Source of the DNA: an uncultured Clostridia bacterium
GTDB taxonomy: Bacteria > Bacillota > Clostridia > Oscillospirales > Acutalibacteraceae
NCBI GenBank assembly: GCA_947584595.1
Contig: CANPWP010000016.1
Span: 1-39,504 of the forward strand
Direction: 5' to 3'
DNA: 39,504 nt
Below are positions 17,110 to 26,603 of this stretch, piece by piece (the first letter of the stretch is position 1; each line of letters begins with the position of its first letter). A model generated the notes under the pieces. It saw nothing but the letters and a program-made list of their open reading frames with translations. It did no database searches and was not told where the DNA came from. The position numbers and the translations under genes were made by a program.

Positions 17110-18363
17110 CTATATTTTTTTTACTGCTGCACCTAAACCTGAAAGTACAACTTCAAAGTTCTCATATCCTCTTTCAAGGTATTTAATACCCGCAACCTCT
17201 GTTGTCCCCTCGGCTGCAAGTCCTGCGGTAACAAGTGCGGCGGCTCCTCTTAAATCCTGCGCTTCAACAAATGCGCCTGATAAAGTATCGACACCTTCTA
17301 CTATTGCAACCTTTCCCTCAACCTTTATATTTGCTCCAAGTCTTGCAAGCTCTCCTACGTGCTTATATCTGCTCTCAAATATATTTTCCACAAAACAGGT
17401 TGTTCCGTTTGCAACAGTTAAAGCAGACATCACAGGGGCCTGCGCATCGGTGGGGAAACCGGGATAAGGCATTGTTCTGATGCTTTTTACTGCCCTTAAT
17501 TTTTCAGGTGCCTGAAAGTACATACTGCCTTTAGAGCAAAGTATTTTGCAGCCGGCTTCTTCAAAGGTTGAAATTACTGAATTTAAATGTTCCGCAACAA
17601 TTCCTTTTATGATAATTTCAGAACCTGTAATTGCCGCACAGGACATTAAGGTTGAGGTAACGATTCTGTCCGAAATAATAGTATGCTGCGTGCTTTCAAG
17701 TCTATTAACGCCGTCAATAACAATTGTTCCCTCGCCTGCACCGTAAATTTTTGCACCGCACTTATTTAAAAAATCTGCCAAATCGCAAATTTCAGGCTCA
17801 CGGGCGGCATTTGTAATTGTGGTTGTACCGCTTGCATTAACTGCCGCAAGCATTATGTTTTCTGTTGCACCTACACTTGGAAAAGAGAGTGCAATTTTTG
17901 TTCCTTTAAGACCTTTCGGCGCTGAGCAGTCAAGAATACCGTGATACTCTTTTATTATTGCACCCATTTGCCTTAAAGCCTTTAAATGTAAATCTATAGG
18001 TCTTGGACCTAACTCACAGCCCCCGGGAAACGAAAGCTTAGCTCTTTTATTTCTTGACAAAACTGCGCCAAGAAAAACAATTGAGCTTCTCATTTCCCTC
18101 ATTAAGCCGTGAGGTATATCAAACCCGCGGATATCATCGGTGTTTACCAGCATTGTTTTATCGTGACGGCTCACTTTACCGCCAAGATATCTTAATATTT
18201 TAACAGCTGCATCAACATCGCTTAAATTTGAGCAATTATGCAGTATGTTTTCACCTCTGCACAAAATAGTTGCCGCAAGTATTGGCAACGCACTGTTTTT
18301 AGCTCCTTGAACTTCAACTTCTCCTGAAAGCTTTTTAGCCCCTTCAATAAGCAGTTTTGACAC
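17110..18363 (-). CDS. murA: UDP-N-acetylglucosamine 1-carboxyvinyltransferase
   Basis: Transfers enolpyruvate from PEP to UDP-GlcNAc, the committed step of peptidoglycan precursor synthesis and the fosfomycin target. 417 residues with the EPSP-synthase fold. The opening MSKLLIEGAKKLSGEVEVQG is canonical, and the catalytic cysteine is in FPGGCELGPRPIDLHL. The Arg/Asp-rich second half (PYPGFPTDAQAP) is also typical. I chose the GTG at 18363, 8-9 nt after AAAGG, rather than the GTG at 18372, which is too close. It lies between murG and ftsQ in the dcw cluster. Confidence 0.95.
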   Translation of the reverse strand: MSKLLIEGAKKLSGEVEVQGAKNSALPILAATILCRGENILHNCSNLSDVDAAVKILRYLGGKVSRHDKTMLVNTDDIRGFDIPHGLMREMRSSIVFLGAVLSRNKRAKLSFPGGCELGPRPIDLHLKALRQMGAIIKEYHGILDCSAPKGLKGTKIALSFPSVGATENIMLAAVNASGTTTITNAAREPEICDLADFLNKCGAKIYGAGEGTIVIDGVNRLESTQHTIISDRIVTSTLMSCAAITGSEIIIKGIVAEHLNSVISTFEEAGCKILCSKGSMYFQAPEKLRAVKSIRTMPYPGFPTDAQAPVMSALTVANGTTCFVENIFESRYKHVGELARLGANIKVEGKVAIVEGVDTLSGAFVEAQDLRGAAALVTAGLAAEGTTEVAGIKYLERGYENFEVVLSGLGAAVKKI

Positions 18364-18442
18364 AGCAAACACCCTTTCAAAGAAGAAATATATAAACTTC
18401 TATATTCTATGTTTAAAAAAGTGCTTTGTGACTTTGCTATAC

Positions 18443-19558
18443 TTATTTTAAAATACTTTTTATTACAGCGTAAATTCTCTCATTAGCGTCCGTAATGGCC
18501 ATTTTTCTTGAATTTTCGGAATATTCCTTTAATTTTTGAGGATTTAAAAGAAGAGAATCTATTTTTTCCGTAACAATTGTATCGTTTAAATCTTTTTCTT
18601 CAATTATTTCGGCCGCTTTTGCATTAACAAGCGCCATAGCGTTGTGGTACTGATGATTTTCAGCAACATTTGGCGACGGAATTAAAACAGCAGGTTTTCC
18701 CATAGCCTGAATTTCACTTAGCGTAATTGCCCCCGCTCTGCAAACTACCACATCGGCAGCCGCCATACAGACAGGCATATTATCAATATATTCTCTTATA
18801 TCAAGATTTTTACATTTTGAAATATCCGTTCCCTTTTCTTTAACTAAATCAGGAAACCACTTGCCGTATTGACCGTAAGCGTGGATATGCTGATATCTTC
18901 CGTCTTTTCCGCTTCTTGCAATAATATCTGCAACAGCTTCGTTGATTTTTCTTGCGCCTAAACTGCCGCCGAAAGAAAGTACGACGGGTCTTTCATCAAG
19001 ATCAAGTTCTTTTCTTGCTTGAGCTTTATTAACCTTTAAAATATCAGCTCTGACAGGATTACCCGTAACTACAAAATTACAGTCCTTATCAAAATATTTC
19101 TTTGCGTCTTCTATTGCAAGCATTACTCTTTTAGAGAGCTTTGAGAGCATTTTTGTAGTAACTCCGGGGAAAGCATTTTGCTCATGAATAATAATTGGTA
19201 CGCCCATTTTTGCCGCTTTTCTAAGCACAGGGCCGCTTACATATCCTCCTGTACCCACACATAAATCGGGCTTAAATTCCTCTATAATTTTTTTGGACTG
19301 ATGAGATGATGTTATAATTCTCTTTACGGTTTTAGCATTTTCAACCATAGCTTTTAGGGACATCTGTCTTTTAAAACCGCTTATTGTAATAGGTGCAAAA
19401 TTAAAGCCTGCCTTTGGTACAAGAGTTTCCTCCATTCCGCCTTTATTACCTACAAACAGAATATCCGCATCGGGATTTTTTAAACGAACATACCCTGCAA
19501 TTGCAAGCGCAGGATTTATATGACCTGCCGTACCGCCGCCTGCAAATAAAATTTTCAT
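18443..19558 (-). CDS. murG: Lipid II synthase (UDP-GlcNAc transferase)
   Basis: Adds GlcNAc to lipid I on the inner face of the membrane, giving lipid II. 371 residues, GT28 GT-B fold. The N-terminal glycine-rich loop is GGGTAGHINPALAIA, the second G-loop is SFGGSLGARKIN, and the UDP-GlcNAc-binding region is VVCRAGAITLSEIQAMGKPAVLIPSP (residues ~265-290). The ATG follows GGGGGAA. It is 23 nt downstream of ftsW and 80 nt upstream of murA. Confidence 0.95.
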   Translation of the reverse strand: MKILFAGGGTAGHINPALAIAGYVRLKNPDADILFVGNKGGMEETLVPKAGFNFAPITISGFKRQMSLKAMVENAKTVKRIITSSHQSKKIIEEFKPDLCVGTGGYVSGPVLRKAAKMGVPIIIHEQNAFPGVTTKMLSKLSKRVMLAIEDAKKYFDKDCNFVVTGNPVRADILKVNKAQARKELDLDERPVVLSFGGSLGARKINEAVADIIARSGKDGRYQHIHAYGQYGKWFPDLVKEKGTDISKCKNLDIREYIDNMPVCMAAADVVVCRAGAITLSEIQAMGKPAVLIPSPNVAENHQYHNAMALVNAKAAEIIEEKDLNDTIVTEKIDSLLLNPQKLKEYSENSRKMAITDANERIYAVIKSILK

Positions 19559-19581
19559 ATCTATTCCCCCTAAACCTTTGC

Positions 19582-20844
19582 CTACTGTTTTTCAATATTT
19601 GCTGTTCTTGAAATAGAAAGCACAAGTCCCATTTGAGCAAGAAGCATAATCAGAGAACTGCCTCCGTAACTGAAAAACGGCAGGCTGATACCTGTGTTCG
19701 GCATCCAGTCTGTTATAACCAGAATATTTAAAATCACCTGTAAGCCAATTTGAGCAGTTAATCCTATACCCAAAAGCTTTCCGAATTTATCTTTAGCTCT
19801 TAATGAGAGAGTTATTCCTCTCCAAACAAGCAAAGCAAAAATCAATAGAATAATTACTGCCCCGATAAGACCTAATTCTTCACAAACAATGGCAAACACA
19901 AAGTCGTTCTGAGGTTCGGGCAGATATAGATATTTCTGTCTTGACTGACCCAGACCCAGACCCCATAAACCTCCTGAACCTATAGCATACAGTGAATTTC
20001 TTGTTTGCCATGTATCCTGCCACATTTGTTCATCGGTATATATAAGAGCCTGACCCCAGCCGTCCATACGAGTCATTGCATAGCTTAGTCCGCCTGTGAT
20101 CCACAGAAGTAAAATTGCCGCTAAAATGGCCGCACCGCCGACTGCAATATACTTCATTTTCATACCTGAAATATAAAGCATTAGAACCGTAAGCATAAAC
20201 ACAATTGCGGTGCAGGAATAGTGGGGCTCAAGAATAAGCAGAATTGCCGTGGAACCAAATATTATAACTCCGGGAATTATGCTGTACTTAGCAAATTCCA
20301 TTTTATTGTAATATTTACTGCCCCAATGTGCAAAAAACAAAACGATTGCAAATTTAGTAATTTCAGAAGCCTGAATACCAAATGTACCTATACCAATCCA
20401 CCTGTGTACTCCATTGTTTGCAGGGAGTATAAGCACAAGCACTAAAGCCGCATATGAAATACCCAATACAAATGGGGCAATTTTGTGGAGCTTATTGTAA
20501 TTAAAAAATGAAAGTCCCAACATTACAGCAACGCCTATAACTGCAAATATAAGCTGACGCTTTAAGTAATAGTAGCTGTCGTTCATAGAATAGTAGGCAA
20601 CAGGATAACTTGCCGAAAACATCATAATCATACCGATTATAAGCAGAACAAGAATTATAAGGCAGAAAGGCAGATCAATGCCCATACCTTTTATAAACCA
20701 ACCTTTTTTTCTTTTATTTTTTATTTTTTTATTTCCGGAACGGACAAAATTACTTTGAACTTTTGCACGCTGATTTTCTCTGTACTTTTCATCATAAATG
20801 CGGTTAATATCCGCTTTTAAAAACATTTCCTGATAAGAAGTCAT
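19582..20844 (-). CDS. ftsW: SEDS peptidoglycan polymerase FtsW
   Basis: Septal glycosyltransferase working with the cognate class B PBP. 420 residues, about ten membrane segments. Signature sequences include HRWIGIGTFGIQASEITKF and the C-terminal NTGISLPFFSYGGSSL. A ~60-residue charged cytoplasmic N-terminus precedes the first helix. The ATG at 20844 follows GAAGGGAGAAAAGC, a good SD; upstream in-frame codons have no comparable site. In many Firmicutes murD separates mraY from ftsW, but here there is only a 114-nt gap without an ORF. FtsW rather than RodA is inferred from cluster context. Confidence 0.93.
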   Translation of the reverse strand: MTSYQEMFLKADINRIYDEKYRENQRAKVQSNFVRSGNKKIKNKRKKGWFIKGMGIDLPFCLIILVLLIIGMIMMFSASYPVAYYSMNDSYYYLKRQLIFAVIGVAVMLGLSFFNYNKLHKIAPFVLGISYAALVLVLILPANNGVHRWIGIGTFGIQASEITKFAIVLFFAHWGSKYYNKMEFAKYSIIPGVIIFGSTAILLILEPHYSCTAIVFMLTVLMLYISGMKMKYIAVGGAAILAAILLLWITGGLSYAMTRMDGWGQALIYTDEQMWQDTWQTRNSLYAIGSGGLWGLGLGQSRQKYLYLPEPQNDFVFAIVCEELGLIGAVIILLIFALLVWRGITLSLRAKDKFGKLLGIGLTAQIGLQVILNILVITDWMPNTGISLPFFSYGGSSLIMLLAQMGLVLSISRTANIEKQ

Positions 20845-20958
20845 GCTTTTCTCCCTTCCGCAAATTAATTTTTCCGACAAACATCCCATCGGATTAATGA
20901 CGGGAATTATCAGCCGCAATATAGATTAAACAAACACACAAAAAGTTTAAATTAAAAG

Positions 20959-21990
20959 CTACCTTTGAACTCCGTACATTACGCAGAAAAATGCAATTGC
21001 ACCAAATATTACTGTTACAAGACTGAACACGGCAACTATTTTAACCTCACTCCATCCGCACATCTCAAAATGGTGATGAATTGGACTCATTTTGAAAAGT
21101 CTTTTGCCGTGGGTCAATTTAAAATATGTAACCTGAATCATAACAGAGAACATTTCACAAAGGTAAATAATACCTATCGGGAGCAATAAAATCGGCATAT
21201 TAAGTGCAAAAGCAATTGCACAGACAATTCCGCCTAAGAAAAGTGAGCCTGTATCTCCCATAAATACTTTTGCAGGGTGGAAGTTCCAAACAAGGAATCC
21301 TAAACATCCGCCTGCAACAGCCGCACTCATAGCAGTTACCCCAAGATAGCTTAAAAGGCTTGCAATAAGCATAAACGCAAGACAGGCAAAAAACGTAACC
21401 GAACCGTTAAGGCCGTCGACACCGTCTGTAAGATTTACTGCATTTACAATGCCGACAATAACTATGGCGGCAATTATATAGTAGAAAAAACCTAAATCAA
21501 CAGTTCCTATAAAAGGAATTACGGTTTCTGTACCAAAGCCGAATGACGCAAGAACAATAAGATAAATTGCGGCAATGCCAAACTGAAGTGCAAGCTTCTG
21601 AACGGCTGTTAATCCGAGATTTCTTTTTTTAACGACCTTAATATAGTCGTCTAAAAATCCAACTAAGCCATAGCACAGAGCCATACCTAAGCCTGCATAA
21701 ATAAATACCGATTGTCTTGACATATCGGGCAAATACATTTCAAAGAAATTTGAACCGAATGCAATGAATAACGATACACTGACAATAGTTGTAATACAAA
21801 TGGCAACAATAAACATTATTCCTCCCATTGTAGGAGTGCCTTGTTTTTTCTCGTGCCATTTCGGCCCTATATCAAGAATCGTCTGCCCGAAATTCAGCTT
21901 GTGCAGATAAGGTATTAAATATTTGCCCAGCAATGCAGAAATCCCAAAGGAAATCGCAGCTGTCAATAATGTCCACAAACCATAAACCAT
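20959..21990 (-). CDS. mraY: Phospho-N-acetylmuramoyl-pentapeptide transferase
   Basis: Transfers phospho-MurNAc-pentapeptide to undecaprenyl phosphate, making lipid I. 343 residues with ten predicted helices. The motifs are EKKQGTPTMGGIMF (N-terminal), LDDYIKV with the catalytic Asp pair, NLTDGVDGL, FMGDTGSLFLGG and SPIHHHFEMCGWSE, which includes the HHH loop. The ATG follows AAAGGAAAG at a good distance. An 11-bp hairpin (22009-22036) stands just upstream of this start. Confidence 0.96.
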   Translation of the reverse strand: MVYGLWTLLTAAISFGISALLGKYLIPYLHKLNFGQTILDIGPKWHEKKQGTPTMGGIMFIVAICITTIVSVSLFIAFGSNFFEMYLPDMSRQSVFIYAGLGMALCYGLVGFLDDYIKVVKKRNLGLTAVQKLALQFGIAAIYLIVLASFGFGTETVIPFIGTVDLGFFYYIIAAIVIVGIVNAVNLTDGVDGLNGSVTFFACLAFMLIASLLSYLGVTAMSAAVAGGCLGFLVWNFHPAKVFMGDTGSLFLGGIVCAIAFALNMPILLLPIGIIYLCEMFSVMIQVTYFKLTHGKRLFKMSPIHHHFEMCGWSEVKIVAVFSLVTVIFGAIAFFCVMYGVQR

Positions 21991-22008
21991 AAATAAATCT
22001 TTCCTTTC

Positions 22009-22036
22009 ATACTAAACTTCAATTAAAGTTTAGTAT
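22009..22036 (-). promoter_or_regulatory. Hairpin immediately upstream of mraY
   Basis: Perfect 11-bp arms ATACTAAACTT and AAGTTTAGTAT with a 6-nt loop, between the upstream stop and the mraY SD. There is no T run after it on the minus strand, so it is probably a processing, stability or protein-binding site rather than a terminator. Confidence 0.5.
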
Positions 22037-22054
22037 CAGTTAACTTCCTACTGT

Positions 22055-22471
22055 TTATTTTAGTATGCTGTTAAGCAAATCCAGAATTTCAAACAAATCC
22101 ATTCCCAATCCATAGAAAACAGCCGCACACATAAGCACATTTACTACCTCAATTTTGTTTTTTTTGTTTATAAAAACTCTGCCCATATTTGCATCTGTCA
22201 TAATTTCAAAGCTTTTATTTTGCAAATGGTTTTGAATATTTATTAAAACCACGTCGGCGTTGTTGTTTGTAAGTGAATATGTTATCGTTTTTTGATTATT
22301 GCATTTTTCGTAATCAAAGGGAATTACATATAAATCAAATCCAATTTCAGGCTCCTGCTTCTTATCGCTTATAAGGAGCACGCTTTTATCCGCCTTGAAA
22401 TCTGTTCTTTCTGAAAATTTATTTACAAGTGATATTAACTCACTGTTATTTGTATCCGCAAAAGTAATCAT
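22055..22471 (-). CDS. Mur-ligase-like remnant in the murE/murF position
   Basis: 138 residues. The second half, from KTITYSLTNNNADVVLINIQ through KSFEI to NVLMCAAVFYGLGMDLFEIL, follows the pattern of the end of a Mur ligase central domain: a vTyg...ADv.a.ni strand, a SF.l strand, then a N..NaLaa.a.a..lG....I..gL helix pair. There is no GTxGKT ATP loop and no C-terminal domain, so it cannot be an active ligase. It lies 10 nt after the pbp gene and before mraY, where murE and murF normally sit. A good GAGG SD precedes the ATG, so it is probably translated. The family call is by eye and may be wrong. Confidence 0.5.
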   Translation of the reverse strand: MITFADTNNSELISLVNKFSERTDFKADKSVLLISDKKQEPEIGFDLYVIPFDYEKCNNQKTITYSLTNNNADVVLINIQNHLQNKSFEIMTDANMGRVFINKKNKIEVVNVLMCAAVFYGLGMDLFEILDLLNSILK

Positions 22472-22481
22472 TTTTTCCTCA

Positions 22482-24731
22482 TTAATCGTTTAATGTTTGG
22501 GATGTTGCAAATTTAACGGTTACAACAGTTCCCGGTTTTACCTCTGTTCCCGGTTCTATATCCTGAGAAACAGATACCACGTCTGATGAACCTGCATTTG
22601 AAAGACTTGCATTTACACCGCTGTTTGATGCAATTGCATTTACCTCACTGATTGAGTAGCCTACAAGGTCGGGAACCGTGACTTTTTCGCTGTCACTTGA
22701 ATTATCTGTATACAAAACAACATTACCGCCGTTTGGAATTTTAGCTGAAACACCGGGTATCTGTGAAATTACTTTTTCGCCCTCACCCTTAATTGTTACG
22801 GTAAATCCTGCTTCCTGAGCCTTTTGCTGTGCTTCGCTTACAGTAAGTCCGACATAAGCACCTGCAACAGTATCAACATACTGTATTTCATCATTAGTAT
22901 ATTCAGCCTGGACCTGTAAGTAAGGAAGAACCTCTGACATTATGTTAATAAATACAGGAGAAGAAACCTGACTTCCGTAATAAGAAGTGCCTGTAGGAGT
23001 ATCAAAAAATACAAGCATAGCAATCTTAGGGTCATCTGCCGGAGCATATCCGCAAAAAGATGCAATATAATCTTCTGAACCGTATGTTGAAGTAAGTTTT
23101 TCTGATGTTCCTGTTTTACCGGCTACACGATATCCTGCAATATAACCGCTGTTTGCACCGGCAGTTGTTGTATTGTATTCAAGAATTTTATTCATTTTAT
23201 CTGAAACTTCTTTAGAAACTACCTGACGCTTGATTTTGCTTTCAGTGTTTTGAATTACATTACCTTCGCTGTTTACTATTTGTCTTACTACATAAGGCTG
23301 AACAAGATAGCCGCCGTTAGCTACTGCCGAGCAGGCGGTAATCATCTGGATAGGTGTAATTGCAATACCCTGTCCGAATGATGCAACAGCTAAGTCAACA
23401 ATGCTCATTTCACCGGGAAAGAAAATATCCTCAGACTCACCGGGCAAGTCTATGCCTGTTCTTTCACTGAAGCCGAATGCCTCATAATACTGCTTGTATT
23501 TATCAGCTCCTACAAGCTGACCTATTTGAATAAACGCAGGGTTACAGGAATTACAAATTGCCTGTGTAAAGTTCTGTGTTCCGTGTCCTGATGTTACATG
23601 GCAGCCGATAGGTTTTGCATCGCCGACTTTCATAGCACCTGTGCAATAAAATGTTGAACTATCATCAACAACACCCTCATTAAGAGCCATAGACGCCGTT
23701 ACCATTTTGAATACTGAACCGGGGTAATATGTATCGCTTATCGCCTTATTACGCCACATCTGAGAAAGAGCCTCTCCCGTTGCGGTGTCCTGTTTATCCT
23801 TAGGCAAAGCGTCAATTTCCTTTTGTGTTTCTTCGGGAAGTGTATACGGGTCGTTAAGGTTATATCCTCCCACTGTCACGCATGCAAGAATTGCACCTGT
23901 GTCAACTTCCATTGCAATACAAACCCCGCGGTTTTTAACTGCATTATCCTCAAGACCCTGCTTCATATATTTTTCGCAGATCGACTGAATTGTTTCATCG
24001 ATTGTAAGATAAATGCTGTTGCCTTCCTCTGCTTCAACATTTTGTTCATACTGGAATGGCATATCGGTACCGTTTGCGTTTTGTGCAGTAATTATTCTGC
24101 CGGGTGTGCCTGTTAAATAGCTGTCATACTGATACTCAATACCTTCAAGTCCCTGATCATCGCTTCCCGTAAACCCGATTACGCTTGAAGCCAAATCGTT
24201 ATATGGATAATATCTTTTATAGTCGTCAAGAAGCTGAACAAGGTTTGCAATGCCGTATTTTTTTTCAATTTTATCCTGAAGTTTTATAATTTTCTCTCTT
24301 GTATCACTTTCTATTTTTCTTTTAACAATAACATAGTAACTGTGCTGCTGAGTTTTTTCATAAACATTTTGCTCATCAAGGTCAAGAATTTCTGCCAAAT
24401 CCTTTGCAACCTCGACTCTCTGCTCCTCGGATTTAAAATATGCAGGAGCAAGAACCACCTTCCAGACAGAAGCACTTTGTGCAAGAACTTTTCCGTTTGT
24501 ATCGTAAATAGTTCCTCTTTTAGCGTTGATTGTTGTATCGGTAAGCTGCTGTTCGACAGCTTTTTCCTGAAGATATGTACCGTCAACAAGCTGAAGATAG
24601 GCAAGTCTCGAAATAACGGCTCCAAATCCAAAAACCAAGATCAAAAGAATTAACAGTACCGAACGCCGTCTTAATCTTTGATTGGGGCCTACATCAGATT
24701 TTTTACGATATTTTATATAATTCCTTGCCAT
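22482..24731 (-). CDS. Class B penicillin-binding protein with two PASTA domains
   Basis: Division transpeptidase (PBP2x/PbpB/SpoVD family). 749 residues: membrane anchor at ~23-46, dimerisation domain with RGTIYDTNG (72-80), transpeptidase domain with SVFK (Ser339, Lys342), SCN (395-397) and KTG (539-541), and two PASTA domains at about 619-677 and 683-745. Two PASTA repeats are more like PbpB than the single-PASTA SpoVD, but the paralogue cannot be settled from one locus. It follows ftsL and is the expected partner of FtsW. Confidence 0.93.
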   Translation of the reverse strand: MARNYIKYRKKSDVGPNQRLRRRSVLLILLILVFGFGAVISRLAYLQLVDGTYLQEKAVEQQLTDTTINAKRGTIYDTNGKVLAQSASVWKVVLAPAYFKSEEQRVEVAKDLAEILDLDEQNVYEKTQQHSYYVIVKRKIESDTREKIIKLQDKIEKKYGIANLVQLLDDYKRYYPYNDLASSVIGFTGSDDQGLEGIEYQYDSYLTGTPGRIITAQNANGTDMPFQYEQNVEAEEGNSIYLTIDETIQSICEKYMKQGLEDNAVKNRGVCIAMEVDTGAILACVTVGGYNLNDPYTLPEETQKEIDALPKDKQDTATGEALSQMWRNKAISDTYYPGSVFKMVTASMALNEGVVDDSSTFYCTGAMKVGDAKPIGCHVTSGHGTQNFTQAICNSCNPAFIQIGQLVGADKYKQYYEAFGFSERTGIDLPGESEDIFFPGEMSIVDLAVASFGQGIAITPIQMITACSAVANGGYLVQPYVVRQIVNSEGNVIQNTESKIKRQVVSKEVSDKMNKILEYNTTTAGANSGYIAGYRVAGKTGTSEKLTSTYGSEDYIASFCGYAPADDPKIAMLVFFDTPTGTSYYGSQVSSPVFINIMSEVLPYLQVQAEYTNDEIQYVDTVAGAYVGLTVSEAQQKAQEAGFTVTIKGEGEKVISQIPGVSAKIPNGGNVVLYTDNSSDSEKVTVPDLVGYSISEVNAIASNSGVNASLSNAGSSDVVSVSQDIEPGTEVKPGTVVTVKFATSQTLND

Positions 24732-24856
24732 TATAAATGCCCCTTTCTCATATATTATCTATTAAAAACATTAAATAAATTATCGAAAAAAGAGTTAAGA
24801 TTAAAATCTCAACTCTTATTCCCCCATAACATACTTATATTAAGTTTATTAAAATG

Positions 24857-25366
24857 TTATGACCAAAGATTTGAAATTGCATTGGAAATCTGACTGAGGA
24901 AATCATCGTTAGTTTCCTGAGTAATCTCTGCCTTATCACCTTTTGACAGTTCCACAAATTCTTTTTGAGAATTTGTTGCTTTGGTCATACCCAGTTTATC
25001 TTCTGCATACTCCTGAATGCCTGATGTTGAAAGCTTTGACTGAACAGCCATTTGAGTTTGAGTATAAACGCTCTGCTGATTTGAAAGCTCATTTTGGGCA
25101 GATATAATCTGCTGGTTAAGTTCAGTAAGCTGAACTTGTCCCATAATGATGGTTATTATAACGGAGGCAATTGCAATTACACCCAAAGCTCCTCCTATTA
25201 CTTTTACGGGATTATGTTTGCGAAATCTGATTTTATGTATTTCCTCCTGAGGCATTTTTACAACCTTGGGAGGAATTTTTTTCTTTTTCTTATTTGCCTT
25301 TTCCAAATCTTTTGCAGCAGTATCAAACAAAGACAAGTCATATGCTGATGATTTATTATAATCCAT
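24857..25366 (-). CDS. ftsL: FtsL-like divisome protein
   Basis: 169 residues, bitopic. A Lys-rich cytoplasmic N-terminus (KKKKKIPPKVVKM) precedes one membrane segment (VKVIGGALGVIAIASVIITII, shown in part, ~residues 55-75). A short coiled coil follows (LTELNQQIISAQNELSNQQS), then YAEDKLGMTKAT, the DivIC/FtsL-type motif. FtsL sequences are poorly conserved, so the name rests on topology and position between rsmH and the pbp gene. The 50-residue C-terminal extension is acidic. Confidence 0.82.
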   Translation of the reverse strand: MDYNKSSAYDLSLFDTAAKDLEKANKKKKKIPPKVVKMPQEEIHKIRFRKHNPVKVIGGALGVIAIASVIITIIMGQVQLTELNQQIISAQNELSNQQSVYTQTQMAVQSKLSTSGIQEYAEDKLGMTKATNSQKEFVELSKGDKAEITQETNDDFLSQISNAISNLWS

Positions 25367-25671
25367 AAAGCCGCACCTCTAAGCTATAAATAAATGGAGT
25401 TGATTTTAAATTAAAAAGTATGAATTTTATAGTATAAATCGGTTGTTTTTTCTTTTAAAAAATAAAAATTACAAAATTTTAATAATTTTTAATTCTTTAT
25501 AAACATTTCATTTTAAAAATAGTTAATTTTAATTTCTTCTATAGAATATATTGTGGATTTTTCAAATAAACACCACAATCACTTGTGTTGTAACATCTTT
25601 TACAATCTTGTTATATTTTACTACAAAAAGGTTGTTTTGTCTATAGCAGAATGGAATAATTTTTAATTTTT
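25367..25671. other. AT-rich gap between rsmH and ftsL
   Basis: 305 nt with no ORF. It holds an inverted repeat at 25588-25605 (separate entry) and a small imperfect palindrome AACACCACAATCACTTGTGTT at 25569-25589, given here only by its ends (AACAC...GTGTT). A promoter for ftsL onward could lie here, but I see no clear hexamer pair. Confidence 0.5.
25588..25605. promoter_or_regulatory. Rex-like inverted repeat upstream of ftsL
   Basis: TTGTAAC-ATCT-TTTACAA fits the TTGTRAA-N4-TTYACAA pattern of redox repressor Rex with one mismatch. No Rex gene is in the window; the assignment is speculative. Confidence 0.3.
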
Positions 25672-26595
25672 TTAAATTTTTTCGCATATTCTAAGTTTTG
25701 CACTTCGAGAACGTAAATTTTTATCTATTTCTTGTAAATTTGCTGTAATCGGTTTTCTTGAAACGGCTTTTGCCTTCGGTTTATTTCCGCAAACACAAAC
25801 GGGAAAATCTTTTGGACAGGTACAGCCCATAAACCATTCCGCCATTTTCCTTTTTACTATTCTATCCTCTAAGGAATGGAAGGTAATTACAGCCAGCCTG
25901 CCCTTTGGATTTAAAATTTCAAAGGCTTCATCCAACCCCTTCTCAAGTGCTTCAAGTTCGTGATTTACTGCTATTCTTAATGCCTGAAATGTCTTTCTGG
26001 CAGGGTGTCCGTCTCTTCTTACCTTTTGAGGAACCGAATTTTTAATAATTTCGGCAAGCTCAAAGGTTGTTTTAATAGGCTTTTTTTCACGTTCTTTTAT
26101 AATTGACCTTACTATGGAATTTGCGTACTTTTCTTCGCCGTAAGTAAAAATAATTTTTGTAAGTTCTTCAAAGCTTAATGAATTTACCAAATCTGCGGCA
26201 GTCGTTCCTTCTTGACTCATTCTCATATCAAGGGGAGCGTCCTCATGAAAAGAAAAGCCCCTTTCTGCCGTATCAAGCTGATGTGATGAAACTCCGATAT
26301 CAAGCAGTACGCCGTCTACAGAATAAATCTGCTTTTCAGCAAGAAGCTCCTTCATATTAGAAAAATTGCCTTTTAAAATAACCGAATTAGGCTCGTTTTT
26401 AAATCTTTCAGTAACCGCCGCAATAGCATCAGGGTCCTGGTCGATAGAATAAAGTTTTCCGCTTGTAAGATGCTTTAATATTTCTGACGAATGTCCGCCG
26501 CCTCCGGCGGTACCGTCAACATATATGCCGTCAGGCTTAATGTTAAGCCCGTCTATTGTTTCAGATAGTAAAACAGGAATATGTGAAAAATCCAT
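25672..26595 (-). CDS. rsmH: 16S rRNA (cytosine-1402-N4)-methyltransferase
   Basis: Methylates C1402 in the ribosomal P site. 307 residues. It opens HIPVLLSETIDGL, with the SAM loop VDGTAGGGGHSSEIL, then LLDIGVSSHQLD and the helical insertion GFSFHEDAPLDMRM. The C-terminal NHELEALEKGL and TFHSLEDRIVKRKM are diagnostic. AAGGTG precedes the ATG. It lies 8 nt after mraZ, as in nearly all dcw clusters. Confidence 0.97.
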   Translation of the reverse strand: MDFSHIPVLLSETIDGLNIKPDGIYVDGTAGGGGHSSEILKHLTSGKLYSIDQDPDAIAAVTERFKNEPNSVILKGNFSNMKELLAEKQIYSVDGVLLDIGVSSHQLDTAERGFSFHEDAPLDMRMSQEGTTAADLVNSLSFEELTKIIFTYGEEKYANSIVRSIIKEREKKPIKTTFELAEIIKNSVPQKVRRDGHPARKTFQALRIAVNHELEALEKGLDEAFEILNPKGRLAVITFHSLEDRIVKRKMAEWFMGCTCPKDFPVCVCGNKPKAKAVSRKPITANLQEIDKNLRSRSAKLRICEKI

Positions 26596-26603
26596 AAGAC
26601 ACC

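Noticed and set aside
22009-22036. Terminator between the Mur-like gene and mraY
   Set aside because: The stem is perfect but no T run follows on the transcribed strand.
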